From an uncultured bacterium (GTDB lineage Bacteria; Bipolaricaulota; Bipolaricaulia; UBA7950; UBA9294), in assembly GCA_903859225.1 (NCBI GenBank), contig CAIOLV010000004.1, positions 1 through 10,065 of the forward strand: a DNA stretch of 10,065 nucleotides, written 5' to 3'. Shown piece by piece: positions 1 to 6,353 of the stretch. The translations under genes and the position numbers were made by a program. Position 1 is the first letter of the stretch. Each line of letters begins with the position of its first letter. The notes beneath the pieces were generated by a model that was not told where the DNA came from, searched no databases, and was given only the letters and a program-made list of their open reading frames with translations.

Positions 1-463
1 CGACGACGGTGTCGAATCCGATTCCCACGCCGTTCCCGAAGTACCGGCCTTGCGGGACGTCGCCGCCGACGGCGCGCCCCACGTCGATCATCCGCACATG
101 CTCCGAAGCCAGGACGCGGCATGCGGCGTCGAGCTCGCGCGGGACGCCGACACCGAAAGCGAAGTCATTCCCTCGCCCGACGGAAATGACGCCCATCACG
201 GCGCAGCGCCCATGAGCGCTCTTCGCCTGCATGAGGCCGTTCAGGACCTCGTTGGCCGTTCCATCGCCGCCGACGGCCACCACGACGTCAAACCCGTCGG
301 CCGACGCCTGTTGCGCCAATTCCGCCGCGTGCCACGGATGCTCGGTGCGGACGAGCATGTGGTCAAGCTCGGCGGCGCGCAGAGCCGCCTCAACGCGCGG
401 AATCGCTTGCTCGCCCGCCCCGCGCCCCGACACGGGGTTGACAATAACGTAGAACCTCTTCAT
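1..463 (-). CDS. Diacylglycerol kinase-family (YegS/LCB5-like) lipid kinase, C-terminus cut by window edge
   Basis: This is the first 154 residues of a lipid kinase of the DAGK catalytic / LCB5 family, whose members phosphorylate diacylglycerol, sphingoid bases or related lipids using ATP at the inner face of the membrane. The sequence begins MKRFYVIVNPVSGRGAG, the family's N-terminal NPxSGxGxG motif (residues 9-17). The nucleotide-binding signature GGDGTANEVLNGL lies at residues 65-77. VGRGNDFAFG (residues 95-104) takes the place of the usual GTGNDFA motif. The family is normally about 290-330 residues, so roughly half is missing to the left. The start at 463 is supported by GGAGG nine bases upstream; an in-frame ATG at 472-470 abuts the ribosome site and is less likely. 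It lies 149 nt downstream of the HD-GYP gene on the same strand and may be cotranscribed. The exact lipid substrate cannot be told. The family call is firm. Confidence 0.9.
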   Translation of the reverse strand, partial: MKRFYVIVNPVSGRGAGEQAIPRVEAALRAAELDHMLVRTEHPWHAAELAQQASADGFDVVVAVGGDGTANEVLNGLMQAKSAHGRCAVMGVISVGRGNDFAFGVGVPRELDAACRVLASEHVRMIDVGRAVGGDVPQGRYFGNGVGIGFDTVV

Positions 464-612
464 CGATCCCATCCTCCCTCACCTGCGCCGACCCGCGGTC
501 AGCGAGGCGGATCCGCCGCCGAGATTCTACGCCAAGGACGTCGGAATCGCCCCGCGGTGGCACGCACCGGACGTGTCCGTGGCGGTCTGGCAGGAGAGCC
601 CGCGCCACGCCA

Positions 613-3600
613 CTAGGCATCCCATTGGAACCCGTCCTCCGCGAACAGCGCTTGGCAGGCGGACGCAACGCCCGCGTCAAAGGAACTCCCGGAACCGCGC
701 GCGACCTCGGCCAGCGCTTCCGCAATTCCAAAGGCCGCACGGTACGGGCGATGGGACGCCATCGCCTCCACGGTGTCCGCCACGGCAAGGATCCGCGCTT
801 CGAGAAGGACCTCCTCGCCGCGCAGACCGCTCGGGTACCCTGACCCATCCATCCTCTCATGGTGCTGGAGCACGATGGTCGCAACGGGCCAAGGGAATTC
901 GATCTCTCGCAGGATGACGTGCCCGGTCTCGGGATGCGACTTCACCAGGGCGAACTCGATCTGCGTGAGCCCCGTCGGCTTGCTGAGGATCTCCGCCGGA
1001 ACGGAGACTTTACCGACGTCATGTAGCTGTCCGGCGACGCGCAGGCCCTCGAGGCGGATCTCCGGAAGCTCCATCTTCCTTCCGATCGCGACGGCCAGCT
1101 TGGTGACCCGCTCCTGATGGCCGGCCGTGTACGGGTCCCTCATCTCCGTGGTTATGGCGAGAGCGTGGATGGTCCCCGCCAGCGCTCGTTCCACGCGGCG
1201 CGCGGCCTCCACACGTTCGGTGATGTCGATCAGAATGCCGCGAACACCGACGGGCTTCCCCTCGTGCATGATCGCGCGCGACGAGACGAGCGCGGGGAAC
1301 GTGGACCCATCTCGTCGCACCGCCGTGTACTCGCCAGCCGGGATCTCGCCGTCCTCGACGGCGCGGCGCATGGTTCTCACCGCCCGCTCCCGCTCGCCCT
1401 CAGCGACCATGTCGGTGATCCTCTTGTGGCCGACGATCTCCTCCTCGGCGTATCCGAACCACTCGAGGCCCGTTCGGTTGGCGTACGTCACTCGGCCGTC
1501 GAGCCCCGCCTCGAACACGCACGTCGGGAGGTCATTGGCCAGATCGCGGTATTTCCGCTCGCTCTCTGCGAGTGCGGCCTCCGTCTGCTTCCGCGCGGTG
1601 ATGTCTTCGATCATCGACAAGAAGTACTGGACTCGTCCGCCCGCGTCACGCATGGCGGTCGCCGTGAGGGCACCCCACACGATACGGCCGTCCTTCCGGA
1701 TGTACCGCTTCTCGGTTCGGTACGACGGAATCTCCCCCCGAGCGACTCGCTTCACGGACTCGACGTCGCTGCCCACGTGCTCCGGATGGGTGATGTCAAC
1801 GAAACTCTTGGTGAGGAGCTCGCTCTCCGTGTATCCGATCATGTCGCAGAAAGCGCTGTTCGCCCGCGTGAAGCGGAAGTCGAGCCCGACAGTCACCATG
1901 CCGATCGGACTCTCCTCGAAGATCCGGCGGAACCGCTCTTCACTCCCTCGCTGCGCCTCCTCCGCTGCGCGGCGTTCGCTGATGTCGCTGACGAAGTTCA
2001 GCGACGCAGGACGGCCTTCCCACTCGATCTGGACCGCTCTGATCTCCACCCAGCGCGGGATCCCGTCGGCGTGGACTACACGAAAGCCGTACGCCCCCTC
2101 CACGCCCTCCCCGACGAGCCGACGGCGATGGCGTTCCATGACGAAAGCGCAGTCGTCCGGGTGGATGAACTCCGCGAACGGTCGAGCCCGGAGTTCCTCG
2201 GTGCTTCGCCCGATGATCCGCGCCGTCGCGGGATTTAGGAACTTCAGCATGCCATCTTGAGCAACGAAGACGGCTTCGGTCGCGTTCTCCACGAGGAGCC
2301 GGTACTTCTCCTCGCTCGCCAGGACTGCTGCCTCAGCGCGCTGGCGCTCTGTGATGTCCTGTACGATTCCAAAGACCCGCACGGGGGTGCCTGCCCCGTC
2401 TCGCACGAAAACGCACTTCTCGTGGATGGAGCGGACCTCGCCGGTTCGTGGACGAATCAGGCGGTGCAGGTTCTCGTAGGCGTCTTTCCCCTCAGCCAGG
2501 GCATCCTCGTAGGCAGCGCCGACAGCCTCCCGATCCTCCGGATGCAGGATGCTATAGAACGTCTCGTTTGAGGGAGGCGTCTCCTGCGGTGCAAGCCCGA
2601 AGATCCGGTAGAGTTCGTCGGACCAGATCAGTCGATCGGCGACAAGATCCAGTTCCCAGCTGCCAACGTGAGAGATCTCCTCAGATTTCGAGAGGAGCGA
2701 CGCGGTCTTCCCCAGCGTCTCTTCCGCCTTGTGGCGCTCGGTGATGTCCTCGCCGGAGCTCAGCGTTCCAGCGACTCGGCCGTCGCTGTCGCGTAGGAGA
2801 GCGTTGTGCCAAGCCATCTCCCTCAACTCGCCTGACCGCGCTACGATGGGGTTCTCGTAGCGTTCGACGGGGGCGACGTCACCCGCCATCAACCTGCCGA
2901 AGACCTCACGCGCCCTCTCTGCGTCGCTCCGTGGAACGCACGTCTCGAACCAGTCCTTGCCGATGAGCTCGCTCGGTTCGTCGAAGCCGACAAGTTGACA
3001 CCCCTTGCGATTGATGAGCGCAATCCGTCCTCGGTGATCGAGCGCGACGAGCATGACCTCGGCGATGTCAAGATAGGCCTGGGCGCGGTCCCGCTCTCGG
3101 CGCACTTCTTCGCCGGCCTCCCACTGGGCGGTGACATCTCGGTGAGTGCCCACGAGCCTCCGGGGCGTTCCGTCCTCGTCCCGCGCGACAACCCTTCCGC
3201 GACTCACGATGTGCCGCCATTCGCCACCCTTCGTGTGTAGTCGAAACTCCGTCTCCGCTTCGTGGGCGTCGCCAGTCACGCAGCGAGCGAGCATGTCGAG
3301 TGCGCGCTGCTTGTCCTCCGGGTGCAGCAGGCCTTCCCATGCCTCCTGACTCGGCGGAAACTCGTTGGGAGCGAATCCCAGCATGGTGTAGTAGCCAGGG
3401 CTGTAGTAGGACTCGCCGGTGCGAAGGTCGATGTCGTAGACGCCGTCGCTTGCCGCGGAGAGAGCTAGGTTGAGCCGCTCTTCACCCGCACGAAGCGCAG
3501 CCTCGATCGCTTTGGCCTCCGAGATGTCGATCGCCGCTCCCCAGCAGGCGACGAGCCGACCGCGCTTGACGACGCCGGCGACATTGTTCAGCGTCCAGAC

Positions 3601-3996
3601 GGTGTTGCCTTCGGAGGTCGGCGAGGCAAGCTCGAGCTTCGTGCACCGGTACCCTTTGGCCACGATCTGCGCGACGAACTCGACCATCTCGCTTCCCGCC
3701 TCGGGGAAGATGTCTCCGATAGGCCTTCCGATGATTTCCATCGGAGTCTCGAACCCACAGAACTGCGCGAAAGCGCTGTTGCAGAAACCAAGGCGCGCGC
3801 GCCCCAAAAAGGCTATCGCCTGCTCGCGTGGGGGCAGCTTCGTCGACACAGATGGGACAACGTCGAAACGCCACACGCAGTCGCTCGTGATGTCCATGAA
3901 CTGCTCGTACGCGGCGACGTCGGGCGGGTCGCTGCGCGCGCCTAGCACGCGCCGTGGCTTCTTGCCCGGGTCGTCGGGTCTCGCAGTACGCGGCAT
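613..3996 (-). CDS. Seven-PAS-domain HD-GYP protein, predicted cyclic-di-GMP phosphodiesterase
   Basis: An 1127-residue, apparently cytosolic sensor: I see no signal peptide or membrane segment. Seven PAS domains follow in tandem at about residues 27-160, 172-290, 303-420, 435-550, 560-672, 684-800 and 812-926, most ending in a D-I/V-T/S-E/A linker motif. PAS2 and PAS4 are of the PAS_3 type with LHPED. A C-terminal HD-GYP domain occupies residues 944-1127. It keeps the metal and catalytic residues: RDPYTAGHQER (His960), QLHDVGK (His992, Asp993, Lys996), SHPETG (His1021), HHERMDGSGYP (His1045, His1046, GYP 1053-1055) and VADTVEAM (Asp1074). HD-GYP enzymes hydrolyse c-di-GMP to pGpG or GMP, so activity is expected. 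The PAS ligands are unknown. There is no receiver domain, so input is probably through the PAS array. The start at 3996 has GGAGG five bases upstream. It lies 68 nt after mscL and 149 nt before the lipid kinase. Confidence 0.93.
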   Translation of the reverse strand: MPRTARPDDPGKKPRRVLGARSDPPDVAAYEQFMDITSDCVWRFDVVPSVSTKLPPREQAIAFLGRARLGFCNSAFAQFCGFETPMEIIGRPIGDIFPEAGSEMVEFVAQIVAKGYRCTKLELASPTSEGNTVWTLNNVAGVVKRGRLVACWGAAIDISEAKAIEAALRAGEERLNLALSAASDGVYDIDLRTGESYYSPGYYTMLGFAPNEFPPSQEAWEGLLHPEDKQRALDMLARCVTGDAHEAETEFRLHTKGGEWRHIVSRGRVVARDEDGTPRRLVGTHRDVTAQWEAGEEVRRERDRAQAYLDIAEVMLVALDHRGRIALINRKGCQLVGFDEPSELIGKDWFETCVPRSDAERAREVFGRLMAGDVAPVERYENPIVARSGELREMAWHNALLRDSDGRVAGTLSSGEDITERHKAEETLGKTASLLSKSEEISHVGSWELDLVADRLIWSDELYRIFGLAPQETPPSNETFYSILHPEDREAVGAAYEDALAEGKDAYENLHRLIRPRTGEVRSIHEKCVFVRDGAGTPVRVFGIVQDITERQRAEAAVLASEEKYRLLVENATEAVFVAQDGMLKFLNPATARIIGRSTEELRARPFAEFIHPDDCAFVMERHRRRLVGEGVEGAYGFRVVHADGIPRWVEIRAVQIEWEGRPASLNFVSDISERRAAEEAQRGSEERFRRIFEESPIGMVTVGLDFRFTRANSAFCDMIGYTESELLTKSFVDITHPEHVGSDVESVKRVARGEIPSYRTEKRYIRKDGRIVWGALTATAMRDAGGRVQYFLSMIEDITARKQTEAALAESERKYRDLANDLPTCVFEAGLDGRVTYANRTGLEWFGYAEEEIVGHKRITDMVAEGERERAVRTMRRAVEDGEIPAGEYTAVRRDGSTFPALVSSRAIMHEGKPVGVRGILIDITERVEAARRVERALAGTIHALAITTEMRDPYTAGHQERVTKLAVAIGRKMELPEIRLEGLRVAGQLHDVGKVSVPAEILSKPTGLTQIEFALVKSHPETGHVILREIEFPWPVATIVLQHHERMDGSGYPSGLRGEEVLLEARILAVADTVEAMASHRPYRAAFGIAEALAEVARGSGSSFDAGVASACQALFAEDGFQWDA

Positions 3997-4064
3997 CCAT
4001 CCCTCCCCGACTTCCGGTCGGCGGGATGGTCACACCCCGCCGGCCGGCGAAGTGGCAGATCAGT

Positions 4065-4496
4065 CTAACTCAGCTGCGACGTGCAGTGCGGGCACCGGGT
4101 TGCCGCGATGGGAATGTCTGTCTTGCAGTGTGGGCACGCTTTGGTCGTGGGAGCTGCGCCTGGTTTCGGTTTCTCGGAGCGCTGGTAGGCTTTGACGACG
4201 AAGTAGATGACCAACGCGATGACAAGGAAGTTGATCAGCGTGTTGACGAACGCGCCGTAGTAGATCGCCGCAGCGCCCGCCTGGCGGGCCGCCGACGCCG
4301 ACTCGTACGTCGTCCCGGACAGGTTGACGTAGAGATTCGCGAAGTCGACGTTCCCGATGAGTTTCCCGATGATCGGCATGATGAGATCGTTGACGAGCGA
4401 ACTCACCACCGTTCCGAAGGCCGCGCCCATGACGAAGGCGACGGCCAACTGCACCAGGTTTCCTCTCTTGATGAAGTCACGGAAATCCTTCCACAT
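4065..4496 (-). CDS. mscL: Large-conductance mechanosensitive channel with C-terminal zinc ribbon
   Basis: A 143-residue MscL, the inner-membrane pentameric channel that opens on membrane tension to release solutes during osmotic downshock. The N-terminus MWKDFRDFIKRGNLVQLAVA is the classic MscL amphipathic helix leading into TM1 (about residues 14-43, with VMGAAFGTVVSSLVNDLIMP). A periplasmic loop follows (about 44-77), then TM2 (about 78-103, GAFVNTLINFLVIALVIYF). The C-terminal tail carries two CPHC-type pairs (Cys121, Cys124, Cys135, Cys138), a short zinc ribbon in place of the usual C-terminal helical bundle. The start at 4496 has AGGAGG seven bases upstream; the open frame runs 43 codons further but those codons have no family similarity. 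It is divergent from the 68-residue gene and codirectional with the PAS/HD-GYP gene. Similar C-terminal ribbons occur in MscL proteins of several other bacterial groups, from memory. Confidence 0.95.
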   Translation of the reverse strand: MWKDFRDFIKRGNLVQLAVAFVMGAAFGTVVSSLVNDLIMPIIGKLIGNVDFANLYVNLSGTTYESASAARQAGAAAIYYGAFVNTLINFLVIALVIYFVVKAYQRSEKPKPGAAPTTKACPHCKTDIPIAATRCPHCTSQLS

Positions 4497-4503
4497 CTCG
4501 GCA

Positions 4504-4509
4504 CCTCCT
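4504..4509 (-). promoter_or_regulatory. Ribosome binding site of mscL (AGGAGG)
   Basis: A perfect AGGAGG on the minus strand lies seven bases before the ATG at 4496. It fixes the mscL start and rules out the 43-codon upstream extension of the open frame. Confidence 0.85.
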
Positions 4510-4528
4510 CCGCCACATGTACGAAGTG

Positions 4529-4557
4529 AGTCTATGCAGAACCCGTTCAGCCGTGAA
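4529..4557 (-). promoter_or_regulatory. Candidate sigma-70-type promoter of mscL
   Basis: On the minus strand TTCACG (4557-4552) and TAGACT (4534-4529) are separated by 17 bases, each matching four of six consensus positions. The -10 box lies about 33 bases before the mscL ATG. This is a pattern match in GC-rich DNA and carries only modest weight. Confidence 0.35.
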
Positions 4558-4676
4558 GGGGGCCTCTCCCGGGAGGTTTCCGGCCCAGCGAGCGAACTTG
4601 CCTGCGCCAAGCGCATGGAACACACTGTTTCCGGACTCGCGCGCCATCGCGCCGCGAGAGATCGGGAGGCGTAGCC

Positions 4677-4883
4677 ATGGACGAATTAGTGAAGCTCCTC
4701 GGGCAGAAGTTCGGATTGAAAGAAGACACCGCCAAGCAGGTCGTGACAGTCGTCGCCGACTTCCTGAAGAAGAAGCTGCCGGCGCCGATCGCCGGGCAGG
4801 TTGACAGCCTGCTGGCAGGAGGCGGAACGGAACTCGGAAACATCGCCAAGGGGCTCGGCGGACTCCTCGGAGGCAAGAAGTAG
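4677..4883 (+). CDS. Small helical protein, function unknown (68 residues)
   Basis: A 68-residue protein with no signal peptide or membrane segment. Residues 1-48 look helical and charged, with the pattern MDELVKLLGQKFGLKEDTAK followed by VVADFLKKKLPAPIAGQVDS. The tail (48-68) is glycine-rich and ends GGLLGGKK. The LPAPIAGQ core reminds me of short DUF2267- or DUF2780-like helical proteins found as hypotheticals in many environmental bacteria, but this is a weak resemblance and no function should be assumed. The start is well supported: GGAGG at 4665-4669, seven bases before the ATG. It is divergent from mscL, with 180 nt between the two starts, and has a candidate terminator about 150 nt downstream, so it is probably a single-gene unit. 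Confidence 0.8.
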   Translation: MDELVKLLGQKFGLKEDTAKQVVTVVADFLKKKLPAPIAGQVDSLLAGGGTELGNIAKGLGGLLGGKK

Positions 4884-5032
4884 GACCGCACGAGAGAAGG
4901 CAGCTTCGGCAAAGGCCCTGGGACACGGCCGCGGAGGCCTCGCATCGGACGCGCAGTGGTCGGGGGCCTTGGGCTTCTCGCGCCGCCCGCGGGAGACAGG
5001 GTCGGCAGCTTTGTCCCGTCAGCGCGCCAGGG

Positions 5033-5060
5033 AGACCGCCGGCTGCTCGGTCTTTTGTTT
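5033..5060 (+). terminator. Candidate intrinsic terminator after the 68-residue gene
   Basis: AGACCG (5033-5038) pairs with CGGTCT (5048-5053) around a 9-base loop, followed by the T-rich tail TTTGTTT. It is the only hairpin plus T-tract seen in the 221-base gap between the small gene and the barrel gene. The stem is short (6 bp), so the call is tentative. The tail overlaps the possible -35 box of the barrel gene. Confidence 0.45.
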
Positions 5061-5084
5061 CCCGCGCAGCTCTGTGCCTACACT
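5055..5084 (+). promoter_or_regulatory. Candidate promoter of the beta-barrel gene
   Basis: TTGTTT (5055-5060) and TACACT (5079-5084) are 18 bases apart and lie just upstream of the ribosome site at 5091-5095. The -10 box matches four of six consensus positions; the -35 box is poor beyond TTG. Weak support. Confidence 0.3.
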
Positions 5085-5104
5085 TGCTCCGGAGGTGGTT
5101 AGTC

Positions 5105-6208
5105 ATGAGGAGGATAGCCCTTCTGGGGATCGCACTGCTGGTTGTGGGCGCCACCGCGATGGCGGCATCAATCAACCTCTGCGACTACGTCTCACCGGAG
5201 ACAAGCCTGACGGATCTCGGGCTCTCGTTCAGCTATCGCTATTTCGACGACGGGGCGACGGTGGGAGTCGACGAGAGCGGCGGGCGCGCCGCTCTGGCCT
5301 TCAGCCAGCTCTACGACTCGCCGGACATCGGATTCACCCTCGCCGGAAACGGCGAGGTCCTCGTGACCGGGCTCCTGCCGTCGTCGGGCCTCGGCGACGT
5401 CTCGGGGACGTTCCGCTACTACCTGACCCAGGATGCCCCTCTGTTCGCGTTCGGCGGCCTTGAGGCCGCCGTAGCGACCGGACAACCTCAGCCGGGAATC
5501 GACGTCAGCGTCGGAGCCGGCTACGGCAGATTCTCCGACGTGACGCCGCTCGCCAAGGCGTTCACGATCGACAAGGAGCTGCGGAAAGCGGACGCTATCA
5601 CGGCGTCGCTCGACGGAGACACGCTCATGAAGATCGCGGATGCGATCGGCCGCAAGGCGGAGTACTCGTCCGTCAAGGACCTCGCGGCGGATGTTGTCAG
5701 CATCATTCAGACCGCGGCCGGCATCGCTCTGGCCCCGAGGCAGGTGTTGATGGTCGAGGACGTCATCCTTGCCACCGGCGACGAGCGGAACTGCGGCTGG
5801 GCTGTACAGGCCGGACTGGGGTACCAGCTCGTGGACCCGTACGGAGGTTCGAGTGATGTCCTCCTGACGGCGTCCGCCGACGCCGCGCTAGCTCCGGATC
5901 CAGCGAGTCAACTCGAGTTCCGCGCCAGGTTCTCCGGTCCGTTCGATATCCTGAACGAGAACACGCTGACCGTTCGAGCGTCCTACGACCGGGCTCTTTC
6001 GGAAACGAGTTCATTGCAGGCGACGTACAGTTGCCAGCGCGTCCAGCCGCTCAACCTCGACGCCAGCACCAGCCACTCGCTGACGCTGCTCGTTGCGTTT
6101 GTCGTCGGGAAGGCCGATATAGGACTTCAGGCGTCGCTCTCCAAGTTGCCAACGGCGCCGGCGTGGACCGTTGACGTGTCGGTCTCCGCGTCGCTCAATC
6201 TGTTCTAG
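5105..6208 (+). CDS. Predicted outer-membrane beta-barrel protein with a helical insert
   Basis: A 367-residue secreted protein of no family I recognise. Residues 1-20 (MRRIALLGIALLVVGATAMA) form a signal peptide with an AMA cleavage site before Ala21. Cys26 lies too far from the hydrophobic core, and without a lipobox, to be a lipoprotein site. Alternating hydrophobic/polar stretches suggest beta-strands at about 38-50, 61-90, 98-127 and 131-145, then again at about 229-244, 250-263, 269-280, 286-310 and 323-367. The protein ends in Phe (SVSASLNLF), as barrel proteins recognised by BamA typically do. Between the two strand sets, about residues 147-222 look alpha-helical (KELRKADAIT, DLAADVVSIIQTAAGIAL). 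That could be a plug or periplasmic insert. The start at 5105 is chosen over the upstream TTG at 5084 because GGAGG lies nine bases before it and the signal peptide then begins MRR. It could be a porin-like or structural barrel; substrate unknown. Confidence 0.75.
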   Translation: MRRIALLGIALLVVGATAMAASINLCDYVSPETSLTDLGLSFSYRYFDDGATVGVDESGGRAALAFSQLYDSPDIGFTLAGNGEVLVTGLLPSSGLGDVSGTFRYYLTQDAPLFAFGGLEAAVATGQPQPGIDVSVGAGYGRFSDVTPLAKAFTIDKELRKADAITASLDGDTLMKIADAIGRKAEYSSVKDLAADVVSIIQTAAGIALAPRQVLMVEDVILATGDERNCGWAVQAGLGYQLVDPYGGSSDVLLTASADAALAPDPASQLEFRARFSGPFDILNENTLTVRASYDRALSETSSLQATYSCQRVQPLNLDASTSHSLTLLVAFVVGKADIGLQASLSKLPTAPAWTVDVSVSASLNLF

Positions 6209-6230
6209 ACGCAGAAGAGGACATGGACCG

Positions 6231-6261
6231 CGCCCCTCGTTCGACAGCCGAACGAGGGGCG
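6231..6261 (+). terminator. Perfect 13-bp-stem hairpin after the beta-barrel gene
   Basis: Bases 6231-6243 (CGCCCCTCGTTCG) are the exact reverse complement of 6249-6261, with a five-base loop ACAGC. The hairpin begins 22 bases after the barrel gene's stop codon, the place expected for a transcription terminator or mRNA 3'-end stabiliser. The following bases (ACTCCTTGCG) have no strong T-run, so it may work inefficiently or mainly protect the transcript. It separates the barrel gene from the GGDEF gene. Confidence 0.65.
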
Positions 6262-6342
6262 ACTCCTTGCGTAGGGCGTCCCGTGGCCTAGCCTACGGAA
6301 CGCCGCCTGAGCTAGACTACGTACACGTGCGTTCCGTTCGCC

Positions 6343-6347
6343 GGAGG
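6343..6347 (+). promoter_or_regulatory. Ribosome binding site that sets the GTG start of the GGDEF gene
   Basis: GGAGG lies six bases before GTG at 6354. No in-frame ATG with a ribosome site is present nearby, and the upstream part of the open frame crosses the hairpin and the end of the barrel gene, so this GTG is the most probable start. Confidence 0.75.
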
Positions 6348-6353
6348 CGAACC

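Noticed and set aside
506..517. 12-base perfect palindrome GGCGGATCCGCC between the HD-GYP and lipid kinase genes
   Set aside because: It has no loop, is a single occurrence and has no associated T-run; probably chance in GC-rich sequence, though a dimeric regulator site cannot be excluded.
1117..2260. Two long plus-strand open frames (373 and 377 codons) opposite the PAS array
   Set aside because: They lie antisense to clearly coding PAS domains, have no domain-like sequence, are rich in Arg and Ser, and reflect scarcity of stop codons in GC-rich DNA.
4019..4042. 7-bp stem (CGGCGGG / CCCGCCG, 10-base loop) between mscL and the PAS/HD-GYP gene
   Set aside because: There is no T-tract on the transcribed strand, and such stems arise often by chance in GC-rich DNA; not strong enough to call a terminator splitting the possible operon.
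4598..4626. Possible promoter (TTGCCT, 17 bases, CACACT) before the 68-residue gene
   Set aside because: The -10 box matches only three of six consensus positions, so it is not distinguishable from chance.
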